64,000 nucleotides of DNA, taken from positions 5,405 through 69,404 of the forward strand of contig CABKMN010000008.1 in the NCBI GenBank assembly GCA_902373525.1, given 5' to 3'. The notes beneath the pieces are model-generated. The model saw only the letters and a program-made list of their open reading frames with translations. It did no database searches and had not been told where the DNA came from. Below are positions 33,338 to 42,828 of this stretch, piece after piece. The translations under genes were made by a program, and so were the position numbers. The number at the start of each line of letters is the position of its first letter. Position 1 is the first letter of the stretch. Source of the DNA: an uncultured Bilophila sp. GTDB lineage: Bacteria; Desulfobacterota; Desulfovibrionia; Desulfovibrionales; Desulfovibrionaceae.

Positions 33338-34540
33338 ATGATCCAGAATTTCATTCAGGAACAGGTGGATATTCTTGCGCGGGCGCTCCAGCGCTCCGTG
33401 GCCATCGACGACGTCGGCATCAACCTCGTGGCGGTCTCCAAACATTTCAACGACGCGGACGATGCGCGGGTCAGGGCCATTTTGGCGCGGACGCTGGAAG
33501 AGGATTCCTGCCGGTATCTGTTCTCATTCGGCATAGAAACCACGCGGGAAAAGATCGTTCGCATCGCGGCCTGTCGGGAGCTCGGTTTCAAGGAGCGTTC
33601 CTGTTATCCCATCCGCTGGCAGGAACGGACGCTCGGGTATCTGTGGCTCGTCGGCAAGGTCACTCCGGCCGAGGACAAGGCCGCCGTGGCCTGTGCCGGG
33701 GAACTGGCCGTGCCCATGTTCAGCATGCAACTTGAGGACGAACAGGCGTTCAGCAAGCACGAGCTGGTCGTCCGCGATCTGCTTTCCGTGGATACGCGCC
33801 GTGCCTCGCGGGCCACCACCATCCTGTCGCGGCAGGGCAGGATACGGGCGGACCGGACGTATAGGGTCCTCAGCGCCGCGATCCGCAAGCGGACGGGCAA
33901 CCTGCACGACGAGCTGCATTTCCTGCGCAAGCAGTTCCGGGAGTTCACCGCCGCGCACGGCGAAGCGACCTCGCCCCTGTTCACCGACTTTTCCCCGGAA
34001 CTGGTGATCGTCATCCCCGCCGGGTCCAGCCTTTCCGATCCGGATACGCTTATGAGCATCGCCTGTTCCGGCGTCAATTCGAACCTGCGCATCGGCATCG
34101 GCCCGGAAACGGACGTACTGCACCTGTACGATTCCTACGCGCAGGCCTCGTCTGTGTTGCAGGTGCTTCGGGCGATCCCGAACCTCGGCCCCTGCTCGAC
34201 GTGGGAGGGACTCGGGGTTTACGGCAATCTGGCGCTCCTGACGCGCAATCAGGAGGACACGCAGTTCCCCCTGACGCCCGGCATCGCCGCGCTCCGGGAG
34301 GAGGACCCCACCCTGTTCGAGACGCTGGAGCGCTTCCTCGACAATGCGGGGAACATTGCCAAGACTTCCGGCGAGCTGTGCATCCACCGTTCGACGCTGT
34401 ATTACCGGCTGAAACGCATTACCGACATCACGGGTACGGACCTCAATTCCGGGCTCGACCGGTTTACGCTCCATCTCGAATTCAAGCTGTTTCGCATCAC
34501 CAGCGCCTTTCTCGGCGACGGCGAGCCCAGCCCGGCCTGA
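33338..34540 (+). CDS. PucR/CdaR-type transcriptional regulator
   Basis: A 400-residue regulator. The N-terminal about 160 residues form a GAF-like or unknown sensing domain; the C-terminal about 60 contain the PucR-type HTH (NAGNIAKTSGELCIHRSTLYYR, with KRITDITG following). Such proteins control purine, diacid or amine catabolism. It stands alone between ridA-bcct and the amine oxidase gene, and is the best candidate for binding the shared two-part motif. GGCGGG is a weak ribosome site for the ATG. Confidence 0.85.
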   Translation: MIQNFIQEQVDILARALQRSVAIDDVGINLVAVSKHFNDADDARVRAILARTLEEDSCRYLFSFGIETTREKIVRIAACRELGFKERSCYPIRWQERTLGYLWLVGKVTPAEDKAAVACAGELAVPMFSMQLEDEQAFSKHELVVRDLLSVDTRRASRATTILSRQGRIRADRTYRVLSAAIRKRTGNLHDELHFLRKQFREFTAAHGEATSPLFTDFSPELVIVIPAGSSLSDPDTLMSIACSGVNSNLRIGIGPETDVLHLYDSYAQASSVLQVLRAIPNLGPCSTWEGLGVYGNLALLTRNQEDTQFPLTPGIAALREEDPTLFETLERFLDNAGNIAKTSGELCIHRSTLYYRLKRITDITGTDLNSGLDRFTLHLEFKLFRITSAFLGDGEPSPA

Positions 34541-34632
34541 GGCCCGTTCGCGGCGAAGCCGCCCCGGAACGGAATCCCGGAGCGGCTTGTGGAAGGGGAG
34601 GTACGGCATGAAGCTGTCCCCGGGGAGGGGCG

Positions 34633-36006
34633 TCAGTAGGAGAAACCGTTGGAAGGCGGGAGCAGATCGGTGTACAGCTTGCTGTTGATGTCCTCACCGG
34701 CAAGGAGTCCGGTCTGGATCGCCGTTTCCGTGTACCACGAACCGAGGTAGTCCCCGGCGAGGTAGACGCGCTGCGGCGTGCGCATCAGCAGCGGCTGGAG
34801 CTTGTTGCGTCCGGGGAAGCAGTAGGCGAGGCCCAGACGGAATTTCTGGACGCTCTGTTCCACCACGAGGGAACCGAAGCCGGGGAAGACCTCCTCCAAA
34901 TCCCTGCGGTAGATTTCGAGCACCTTTTCGTCCGGCAGGTCGATGAGATCGCGCGCCAGCTTGGCGGGAGAGAAGACCATGAAGGACGAGCCTGGCTGGC
35001 GTTCACTTTCCATCGTCCGCACGAGGTTGGACATGTTGAAGGCGATGTTGAAGGAGCGCTGCGGCGTGCAGTAGGCGTACACGTTGTCCCACGGGCGGCG
35101 TCCGGTTTCGTTGGTCAGGAAGGCGCCCGAGACGTAGTGCCCGTACTGGACCTTACCGAGCGCGTCGTGGACCACGGGATCGAGGTTTTTGGTAATGCGG
35201 TGGGTGATCGCAGCGGGCGTGGTGAGCACGGCGTACCGGGCCTGTTCGGTTACTTCCCTGCCGTCGAGCTTGTAGGTCACTTCCACATGGTCGCGGTGCT
35301 GCACGACCTCGAGCACTTCCGCCCCGAGCTTCACCTTGTCTCCGAGCTTGTGCGCGATGGCCTGCGGCAGCGTCGCCGCGCCGCCCACGATGTTGCGGGC
35401 GAGGCCGGAACTCTTGTCCCACACCAGCAGGAAGTAGCCCACCCCGGCACCGGCGGAGATTTCCTCGGGATCGCCCGACGAGCGGGATACGGTGGGACGG
35501 AAGAAGGCGTCGGCCTCTTCGGAGAGCGGCCCGGTGAAGTCGGAGAAGGTCCGGTCCGCCATGAAATCGTAGATGCGCTGCTGGCGGACCCGGTAGTCCT
35601 CGCCCTTGCGCGGCTTGTTGACCTTGCCGTAGGCCTTGACGGCCCGCATGACCTTGAGCCCCGCCCTGATGATTTCCCAGCGCGCGGGCCATGAGATGGG
35701 CAGCCGGAAGGGATAGAAGTTGACGTTGCCGTCGTTGAGCACCTTGCCCTTGTAGGCCAGCGCGGCGAAGGACCCTTGCAGGTTCAGCGCGTCCACGCCT
35801 ACTTCCTTCAACAGTTTGTCGGCGAAGGACCCTTCGCCGCCGAAGACGTGCCCGCCCCAGTTGAGCCAGTAGGGGCCGCGCCGTTCCGAACGCAGCCGCC
35901 CGCCGATGCGGTTGCTGCCCTCAAGCACGAGGACGTCGCCGAAACGAAGCCGCCAGGCCGCGGACATCCCTGCAATACCACCACCAACGACAATCGCGTC
36001 TCTCAT
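34633..36006 (-). CDS. FAD-dependent amine oxidase/desaturase-like protein
   Basis: A 457-residue flavoprotein of the amine oxidase/phytoene desaturase superfamily. The dinucleotide motif VVGGGIAGMSAAWRL, the Arg-containing NRIGGRLRSE segment and the C-terminal FAD motif VYLAGDYLGSWYTETAIQTG are clear. GAGGAG precedes the chosen ATG. With RidA and BCCT nearby, an oxidase that makes an imine from an imported amine is plausible. A desaturase or another oxidoreductase cannot be excluded. Confidence 0.85.
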   Translation of the reverse strand: MRDAIVVGGGIAGMSAAWRLRFGDVLVLEGSNRIGGRLRSERRGPYWLNWGGHVFGGEGSFADKLLKEVGVDALNLQGSFAALAYKGKVLNDGNVNFYPFRLPISWPARWEIIRAGLKVMRAVKAYGKVNKPRKGEDYRVRQQRIYDFMADRTFSDFTGPLSEEADAFFRPTVSRSSGDPEEISAGAGVGYFLLVWDKSSGLARNIVGGAATLPQAIAHKLGDKVKLGAEVLEVVQHRDHVEVTYKLDGREVTEQARYAVLTTPAAITHRITKNLDPVVHDALGKVQYGHYVSGAFLTNETGRRPWDNVYAYCTPQRSFNIAFNMSNLVRTMESERQPGSSFMVFSPAKLARDLIDLPDEKVLEIYRRDLEEVFPGFGSLVVEQSVQKFRLGLAYCFPGRNKLQPLLMRTPQRVYLAGDYLGSWYTETAIQTGLLAGEDINSKLYTDLLPPSNGFSY

Positions 36007-36097
36007 GAAAGAACTCCTCAAAGGTTGCACTGTGGAAAACGGGTCCCACGCTGAAACGGAGCTTGCACGAGAAACGGGCCCGTTGTCTTCGGGCAAC

Positions 36098-36136
36098 TAT
36101 CAAAAAGAAAGCGCTTTTTTTCCGACAAATGTAGGA
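36098..36136. promoter_or_regulatory. shared two-part motif, copy 2
   Basis: TATCAAAA (36098-36105), 13 bases, TTTCCGACAAATGTAGGA (36119-36135). It lies about 92 bases upstream of the amine oxidase gene and 140 bases before the sulfatase-like gene. Confidence 0.6.
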
Positions 36137-36191
36137 GCAGCCTTCGGCTGCGCGGTTTGCGTAAGCGGCGCATTGCGGGAGCCTGCACGGC

Positions 36192-36243
36192 GCCGCATCT
36201 GGAGTGAAGAACATCCCGCCGCATCTGGAATGAAGAATATCCC
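36192..36243. repeat. 26-base tandem duplication
   Basis: Two adjacent units (36192-36217 and 36218-36243) beginning GCCGCATCTGGA and ending ATCCC, with two differences. It lies directly upstream of the ribosome site of the sulfatase-like gene. Confidence 0.75.
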
Positions 36244-36274
36244 GCCGGAGTACGGGCGGGAAAGGAGCAAAGGC

Positions 36275-37564
36275 ATGTTGAAACCGAACGGAGCGGCGGA
36301 GCTCGCCGCGTTTACGGAGCGTTCCTATCAGGAACGGATCACCGAGGTCGTTCCCGGCATCCTCCATGTCCTCGGCGTCGGCCACAGCAACGCCGTCATC
36401 ATCGAAGGCCGCACCGGCGTCATCCTGATCGATACGCTGGACACGCTGGAACGCGGACGGCGGCTGTTGGAGATCGTCAGGAGCAGGACGGACAAGCCGG
36501 TCAAGACCATCATCTACACGCACGGCCATCCGGATCACCGGGGCGGGGCCGGGGCGTTTTCCGGGACGGAGCCCGAAATCATCGCCTTCGCGCCCGCGAC
36601 CCCGCTTCTGAAAGGGACGGAAACGGTGCAGGCCGTCCTGAACCGGCGCGGCGCGCGGCAGTTCGGCTACGCGCTCACCGACGCGGAAAACATCTCGCAG
36701 GGGATCGGCATCCGCGAGGGCATCGCCCACGGGGAGAGCCGGGCGTTCCGGCAACCCACCGTCGTGTACGACGAGGACCGGGTGGTGCGGGACATCGACG
36801 GCGTGCGGCTCGAAATGGTCCGGCTTCCGGGAGAGTCCGACGATCAGATCATGATCTGGCTCCCGGAACGGGAAGTGCTGTGCTGCGGGGATACCTACTA
36901 CGGGTGCTGGCCGAACCTGTACGCCATACGCGGCAGCCAATACCGCGACATCGCACGGTGGATCGAAAGCCTTGACGCCCTGCTGGCCTGTCAGGCCGCG
37001 TACCTGCTGCCGGGGCACACGCGGCCCCTGCTGGGAAAGGAGGAGGTCCGGGAGGTCCTGACCCATTTTCGCGACGCCATCCGGTATGTGCTGGACAAGA
37101 CCCTCGAAGGCATGAACGAAGGGAAGGACATGGACACGCTGGCGTCCGAGATCGCCTTGCCCGAACCCTACGCCTCCCTGCCGTATCTCGGGGAATACTA
37201 CGGCTGCGTGGAGTGGACGGTCCGGGCGATCTTCACCGCCTATGCGGGCTGGTTCGACGGCAACCCCACCCGTCTGCACCCGCTGCCGCCGAAGGAGCAT
37301 GCCGATAAGACGATTGCGCTCATGGGAGGCCCGGAAGCCGTTCTGAAGGCGGCGGAGGAAGCCGTGCGGAACGGGGAACATCAGTGGTGTCTGGAACTTT
37401 GCGACCTGCTGTTGAGCGCGGGAAAGGACGTGGAGGAAGCCGGGGAGCACAAACGCCGCGCTCTGATCGGGCTGGCCGACCGCGAAACGAGCGCCAACGG
37501 CAGGCACTATTATCTGGTCTGCGCTCACGAGCTGGAACGCCGGACGGAACGGGACGGGCGCTAG
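36275..37564 (+). CDS. metallo-beta-lactamase-fold alkylsulfatase-like hydrolase
   Basis: A 429-residue protein. The zinc motif THGHPDHRGG (HxHxDH) and the later YLLPGHTRPL are present. The region from about 300, containing YLGEYYGCVEWTVRAIFTAY and WFDGNPTRLHPLPP, matches the dimerisation domain of linear alkylsulfatases such as SdsA1. It is shorter than secreted alkylsulfatases, with no signal peptide, and lacks most of the C-terminal SCP2 domain. Cytoplasmic sulfate-ester hydrolysis is suggested. AAAGGAG precedes the ATG. Confidence 0.82.
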   Translation: MLKPNGAAELAAFTERSYQERITEVVPGILHVLGVGHSNAVIIEGRTGVILIDTLDTLERGRRLLEIVRSRTDKPVKTIIYTHGHPDHRGGAGAFSGTEPEIIAFAPATPLLKGTETVQAVLNRRGARQFGYALTDAENISQGIGIREGIAHGESRAFRQPTVVYDEDRVVRDIDGVRLEMVRLPGESDDQIMIWLPEREVLCCGDTYYGCWPNLYAIRGSQYRDIARWIESLDALLACQAAYLLPGHTRPLLGKEEVREVLTHFRDAIRYVLDKTLEGMNEGKDMDTLASEIALPEPYASLPYLGEYYGCVEWTVRAIFTAYAGWFDGNPTRLHPLPPKEHADKTIALMGGPEAVLKAAEEAVRNGEHQWCLELCDLLLSAGKDVEEAGEHKRRALIGLADRETSANGRHYYLVCAHELERRTERDGR

Positions 37565-38153
37565 CGCCCCGGGCGGCCCTGCGGGGCCGCGTGTTTCCCG
37601 TTGCGGAGGGGATGGGGAGGGCGGTACCGCCTTGTGCCCTCTCTTTTCCTTTCCCCCGCTCGTTTTCTCCACCACCACCTCCTTCTCATCATCACCTTCT
37701 TCTTTTTCTTCTTTCACGGGCAAGCTCACGGGGCCGTTTCGTTTTTTCTCCTGCTCCCACCTTCGGATTCCCTCGCTTTGCGGAACGTTTTCCTTTGCGG
37801 GCAAATGGAAATTTGCCGTAGAGCATTATCCTGATACTTCGGTGGGTTGTTTTCCCGTCAGCGCAGCAATACCGTTTCGGAAAACACGTCGTTTTCAAAA
37901 GACAACTCGTGCATGTTCATTTCTTTTTGAAAAAGAAACGAATAGGTGTCGTTTTTCGTTTCATAAGGCTTTTGGAACGTTTCCCGGCATTGACAGAAAG
38001 CTGCGTTCACCAGTAATGAAAAAAGAAAAATGACATTTCGATGAAGGATATTCCACCGCGGGATGCGTCACCGAGGGATATCCTTTTCTTATATAAAAAC
38101 TCCATAGCGTACGTCGAACGCGCTTATTGCTCTCAAGTTCGTCAGGATGACTC
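37565..38153. other. intergenic region with a long pyrimidine tract
   Basis: About 590 bases. Positions 37630-37715 are almost purely C/T on the plus strand. No gene supported. The last 100 bases, lower in G+C, probably hold the promoter of the solute-binding protein gene. Confidence 0.5.
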
Positions 38154-39428
38154 ATGAAACGGTTCTTTTTTCTTTTTTCCTTTCTGGGAACGTTGTGCAT
38201 TCTTGTGTGGATGCTGGTATTTCCTCCGCAATACCAGCCCTTCGTCTATGAGTATCCTGATGAAGAGGATACGCAGATCACTTTTTTCGGGTATAAATGG
38301 GAAACGGAGAACGTACTGACCATCGAGCAGTTGATTACGGAATTCATGCAGGAGAACAAGACGGTCAACGTCCTGTACGAAAGCATCAAGGGGAGGGCCT
38401 TTTTTCCTGTTCTGATAAAGCGAATAGAGACGGGAAACGGGGACGACGTCTTCATGATCGACAGGGATACGCTTTTGGCGCTTGCACGGCGGGGGGAACT
38501 TGTTGATCTTTCGGACATGCCCGAACTCGGCGAGTACTCCGACATGGCCCTGTCCCAGATACGGGAAGAGGACGGTTCGGTTTTCGCCTTGCCGACCAGC
38601 GTTTCCGCATTCGGCCTTTACTGCAATCTGGACCTGTTGAAGAAACACCATGTCGCGATCCCCAGAAACAGGGCGGAGTTCCTTGAGGCGTGCGCGGTGT
38701 TCCGCGAGGCGGGCGTCACGCCCATTGTGGCGAACAACGACATTTCGTTGAAAACCCTCGCGATGGCGCGGGGGCTGCCCGAGCTTTACGCGTCCGGGGA
38801 GCCGGGCTTCGCCGCGATCAACGCGGGCAGGGTTCCCCTGAGCACGTATTTCCGCAGCGGCTTCGAGCTGTTGGAAGAACTGTGCGAACGGGGCTACATC
38901 GACCGGAAGCGCGCTCTGGTTACGGAAAAGACGCGGGACGATCTTGTCGATTTCGCCAAGGGGGAATCCCCGTTCATGCTCACCGGCGTATGGGCCTCCG
39001 TCCGGCTGAGGAAAATGGCCGATTTTCGGTATGCGATCACCGCCTATCCGGTTCAGGAAGACGGGACTACGCTCGTCGTCAGGATCGACACCCGGATCGC
39101 ACTCAACGCGCGCGGGCGGCATCTTCCCGAAGCCAGAAATTTCCTGCGCCATCTGATCCGCCCCGGTTCCATCAACCGGTTCTGTCTCGGTCAGGACTCC
39201 TTCAGCCCGCTGAAGCAGCTTCCTTCCCCCGCGCCCGCCCTTGAGGCCATCGGAGAAAATCTTCAAAACGGACGGGTCGTTCTGGGCGCGGACCGGCGTT
39301 TCGCCTTTCCCATCTGGGAGCTTTCGCGGGCGGCTTCCGTCAGGATTCTGGAAGGCGTCCCTGCGGAACAGGCCCTCAAGTCTCTCGACGAGGCCGTGGC
39401 TTCGTCCCTTTCGGGAGGCGGCGCATGA
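38154..39428 (+). CDS. membrane-anchored extracellular solute-binding protein
   Basis: A 424-residue family-1 solute-binding protein. The first 25 residues are a hydrophobic anchor or uncleaved signal (FFFLFSFLGTLCILVWMLVF). The rest has the two-lobe periplasmic layout with the hallmark FALPTSVSAFGLYCNLDLLKK. No transporter genes adjoin it. Its last codons overlap the start of a hybrid histidine kinase (ATGA), so it probably works as a sensory ligand-binding partner rather than a transporter subunit. The ribosome site is modest (CAGGAT). Confidence 0.82.
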   Translation: MKRFFFLFSFLGTLCILVWMLVFPPQYQPFVYEYPDEEDTQITFFGYKWETENVLTIEQLITEFMQENKTVNVLYESIKGRAFFPVLIKRIETGNGDDVFMIDRDTLLALARRGELVDLSDMPELGEYSDMALSQIREEDGSVFALPTSVSAFGLYCNLDLLKKHHVAIPRNRAEFLEACAVFREAGVTPIVANNDISLKTLAMARGLPELYASGEPGFAAINAGRVPLSTYFRSGFELLEELCERGYIDRKRALVTEKTRDDLVDFAKGESPFMLTGVWASVRLRKMADFRYAITAYPVQEDGTTLVVRIDTRIALNARGRHLPEARNFLRHLIRPGSINRFCLGQDSFSPLKQLPSPAPALEAIGENLQNGRVVLGADRRFAFPIWELSRAASVRILEGVPAEQALKSLDEAVASSLSGGGA

Positions 39429-42367
39429 AAAAGCCCTTTCTGAATATCACGGAAAACGGCGCGGTACTGGGGGCGATTCTGATATCGACCCTGCTGATGC
39501 TCTTCTTCGCCCTGTCGTTCGTCCGCACGGTGCAGGAAGCCCTGTGGAACAACGCCGTCAGGAACCTCATCGAAACGACGGAGCAGGGCGCCAACGCCCT
39601 GGAACGGGCGCTGAAACGGGACAATGAGATACTCGTCACCCTGTCCCGGGAGATCGACGGGTTCCGTTCGGACGAAACGGAAGCCATCTGCGACAGGCTG
39701 CGGCGGTTCGCCCCCGCCGGGCTTTCCGTCCGGTTCGTCACCGGGGAGCAAAAAAGGTGCAAGAACGGCGTCGACGAACTGTCGGAAGACCTCGCGGCGG
39801 TGCTGAACGACCCCGGGGCGACGGGCGGCGTCATTGGCCCGCACATCAGCTCCATAACGGGGAGGCGCGTCCTCAGCGCGTACGTCGCGGTCACGCTCCG
39901 GGACGGGAAGCGCGGGCTCATTCTGAAAAGCACGCCCATCGAGGAACTGTACGACAACTATTCGCCCGCCTTCTACAACAACGCGGGGTTCTGCTATACC
40001 ATCAACGGAGCCGGGGACATCATCCTCCGTTCCCTCCATCCCGCCAGCAACAAGAGTTTCGTCAACCTGTACGACCTGTTCGGTAATCAGGAGGAAGAGA
40101 TTCTCGAAGGGCTGAAAGAGAAAATACGGCAGGGGAAAACCGGGGCGGTCCTTTTCCGGCAAGGGTATCAGGAGGAGGTCCTCTGTTACACCCCGCTGCA
40201 TTTTCACGACTGGTATTTCGTTTCCATCACGCCCAACGACGTGATCATGCAGGATGCGAACGCCATACTCAGAAAAGCCTTCATGCTGTGCGGCCTCGCC
40301 ATCGCCTGTCTCCTGTTCGTCGTGAACATCTATCTGCGCACGAGGGAACGCTACGACAACGAGGCGCAGTACCGGGAGGCCATCGTTTCCAATGCCGACG
40401 TGGCGTTTTCCTTCAACGTGACCCGCGACAGGATGGAGGCGATCCTGTGCTCCAACAGCGTGCTGGACAAGGTGATGGCGGGGTTCCCTTCCCCGGCGTC
40501 CGCATCGTTCGACGCCGTCATCCGGAAGTGGGCGGACGAGTGTCTCGTCGCGGAGGATCGGCAGGCCGTCCTCGAAAAAATGGATTTGAAGCGGTTCCGC
40601 GAACTGTTCGAGGCGGGAAAGCGCGAAGACGATCTGGAATACCGGCTCCTTTCGGACGGGGAACATCCGGTGTTCATGAAGCAGAACGTCATCCTTACCC
40701 GAGATGAGAAGACGGGAGACGTGCTCGGGCTTCTCATCGCCAAGGACGTGACGGAGACCCGGTTGCAGGAGAGCCTGTACATGCAGGCCCTGAAGGACGC
40801 CTGTGAAAGCGCGAATCAGGCGAACAAGGCCAAAAGCGAGTTCCTGTCCAGCATGTCGCACGATATCCGCACGCCCATGAACGGCATCGTGGGCATGACG
40901 GAAATCGCCAAGGCCAACGTGGGCAACCCGGAAAAGGTGCTGGACTGCCTGTCCAAGATCACCCGGTCGTCCCGGCTGTTGCTCGATCTGATCAACGAAG
41001 TGCTCGACATGTCCAAAATAGAGAGCGGCAAGCTCTCCGTGAGCGAAAGCGAAATCAACCTTGCGGAGCTGGTGGAGAACATCCTTACGTCCATCCAGCC
41101 GCTCGTGAAGCAGAAGGGGCATACGCTGCACGTCCATCTCAACGACGTCGTTCACGAGGACGTCATCGGCGATCCCCTGCGTCTCCAGCAGGTCTTCATC
41201 AACCTGTTGTCCAACGCCATCAAGTACACGCCCGACGGCGGGGTCATCGAGTTCGGCATCACGGAGCTTCAGGATCATTTCCAGCCGTACGGGACGTTCC
41301 AGTTCGTGTTCAAGGACAACGGGGCGGGCATGACGCCCGAATTCCTCAAACGCCTGTTCCTGCCTTTCGAGCGCGCCGACGAAGTCCGCCAGAAGAAAAT
41401 CTCCGGGACGGGGCTCGGCATGGCGATCACGCGCAACATCGTCTCGCTGCTCGGCGGCGAAATTTCCGTCGCCAGCGAGCCGGGGAAGGGGACGACGTTT
41501 ACGGTCCTGCTTCATCTGAAGCGGCAGACGCAGCATAAGGACATCGTGCGGGAGCTGAAAGACCTCCCCGTCCTCATCGTGGACGACGATCAGGCCGTCT
41601 GCGAAAGCGCCTGCCTGATGCTGAACGCCGCCGGAGTGCGGGGCGAGTGGGTCTTGAGCGGGGAGGAGGGAGTCGCGCGCGTCAAAGGGGCGCGGGATGA
41701 GCGGCGCGAGTTTTTCGCGGTCATCGTCGACTGGAAGATGCCCGGCATGGACGGCGTCGAGGTGACGAAGCGCATCCGCTCCGAAGTGGGATCGACCGTG
41801 CCGGTGATCATCCTTTCGGGATACGACTGGTCCGAAATCGAGGAGGAAGCCCGCCGGGCCGGAGTGGACGCCTTCATCGCCAAGCCGCTGTTCCGGTCCC
41901 GCCTGCTGTATGTGCTTGAGCAGTTCGTCATGCCCCAGCGGGAGGACGGTGCGGCGCAGGCGGACAAAGCCCCTCCCGTCGATTTCAGGGGCAGGCGCAT
42001 CCTGCTTGTGGAGGACAACGAGCTGAATATCGAGATCGCCCGCGAAGTCCTCGAAATGACGGGAGCCGTCGTCGAGGAGGCCCTCAACGGCGAGCTGGCC
42101 GTCGAAGCCGTGCGGAACAGCCCCGAGAACCATTACGCCGCCGTGCTCATGGATATCCAGATGCCGGTGATGAACGGCTACGAGGCCGCCCGGGCGATAC
42201 GAAACCTGCCGCGGGAAGACGTGCGAAGCCTTCCGATCATCGCCATGACCGCGGACGCCTTCGTCGAAGACGTCCAGCGGGCGCAGGATGCGGGCATGAA
42301 CGCCCACATCGCGAAGCCTCTGGACTTTGCGCTTCTCTACCGCGTTCTGGCCCGCTGGGTGGCCTAG
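39425..42367 (+). CDS. hybrid sensor histidine kinase with two receiver domains
   Basis: A 980-residue inner-membrane hybrid kinase. Helix 1 (about 17-38), a periplasmic Cache-like sensor (about 40-275), helix 2 (about 280-300), a PAS-like region, the HisKA domain with the phosphoacceptor His479 in FLSSMSHDIRTPMNG, and an HATPase domain with a DNGAGM box and GTGLGMAI. Two receiver domains follow: Asp769 in VDWKMPGMDG and Asp910 in LMDIQMPVMNG. There is no Hpt or output domain, so a separate phosphotransfer or response protein elsewhere is needed. Translation is coupled to the binding protein by a 4-base overlap. Confidence 0.92.
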   Translation: MKKPFLNITENGAVLGAILISTLLMLFFALSFVRTVQEALWNNAVRNLIETTEQGANALERALKRDNEILVTLSREIDGFRSDETEAICDRLRRFAPAGLSVRFVTGEQKRCKNGVDELSEDLAAVLNDPGATGGVIGPHISSITGRRVLSAYVAVTLRDGKRGLILKSTPIEELYDNYSPAFYNNAGFCYTINGAGDIILRSLHPASNKSFVNLYDLFGNQEEEILEGLKEKIRQGKTGAVLFRQGYQEEVLCYTPLHFHDWYFVSITPNDVIMQDANAILRKAFMLCGLAIACLLFVVNIYLRTRERYDNEAQYREAIVSNADVAFSFNVTRDRMEAILCSNSVLDKVMAGFPSPASASFDAVIRKWADECLVAEDRQAVLEKMDLKRFRELFEAGKREDDLEYRLLSDGEHPVFMKQNVILTRDEKTGDVLGLLIAKDVTETRLQESLYMQALKDACESANQANKAKSEFLSSMSHDIRTPMNGIVGMTEIAKANVGNPEKVLDCLSKITRSSRLLLDLINEVLDMSKIESGKLSVSESEINLAELVENILTSIQPLVKQKGHTLHVHLNDVVHEDVIGDPLRLQQVFINLLSNAIKYTPDGGVIEFGITELQDHFQPYGTFQFVFKDNGAGMTPEFLKRLFLPFERADEVRQKKISGTGLGMAITRNIVSLLGGEISVASEPGKGTTFTVLLHLKRQTQHKDIVRELKDLPVLIVDDDQAVCESACLMLNAAGVRGEWVLSGEEGVARVKGARDERREFFAVIVDWKMPGMDGVEVTKRIRSEVGSTVPVIILSGYDWSEIEEEARRAGVDAFIAKPLFRSRLLYVLEQFVMPQREDGAAQADKAPPVDFRGRRILLVEDNELNIEIAREVLEMTGAVVEEALNGELAVEAVRNSPENHYAAVLMDIQMPVMNGYEAARAIRNLPREDVRSLPIIAMTADAFVEDVQRAQDAGMNAHIAKPLDFALLYRVLARWVA

Positions 42368-42468
42368 GCGGGACGGGCGTCCATGAGGGAAAAGGACGCC
42401 GGAAGAGGCCGCAGCCGTTGAAGGGGGCGGTTTCCATGCTCCGGACCTTGTGAGAGGCCGCCTTTTTG

Positions 42469-42503
42469 AGGCCCCGTTCCGTTGGGAATGGGGCCTTTTT
42501 TTT
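42469..42503 (+). terminator. terminator of the sensor operon
   Basis: AGGCCCCGTTCC (42469-42480) pairs with GGAATGGGGCCT (42485-42496), followed by eight T. Confidence 0.9.
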
Positions 42504-42748
42504 GGGCGCGTTCTCACTTCATGACGGGGGAACCGTCAGGGGATGCGGATGCCGCGCCCCGCAGGGCGGATCGCTCCTCATCATAACCTATGAAAACAGA
42601 AAGCCTATGGGATAACGGACGCCCCTGTTTTTCAGATGGTGAGAATTTTTTCTTGATGAGATGCGAAAAGAGAATCCGCAGGTGAGAATAATACGACTCT
42701 AACGAGAGAAAGCCTTTGAGAACACTTGGATACGGCATATGCGCCATA

Positions 42749-42765
42749 TGGCACAAAAATAGCAT
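42749..42765 (+). promoter_or_regulatory. sigma-54 promoter (-24/-12)
   Basis: TGGCAC at 42749-42754, five A, then TAGCAT (42760-42765), close to the TGGCAC-N5-TTGCW consensus. It lies 64 bases before the ATG of the first gene of the TctBAC cluster. A sigma-54 activator gene follows the operon. Confidence 0.7.
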
Positions 42766-42828
42766 GAGAGAAAATGTCCGGTTACACGGAGAAGATGTGA
42801 AACCTTTTAGGATAACAGGAGAAGTTTC

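Noticed and set aside
39263..42517. 1084-codon minus-strand frame opposite the hybrid kinase
   Set aside because: Antisense shadow of a certain histidine kinase gene.
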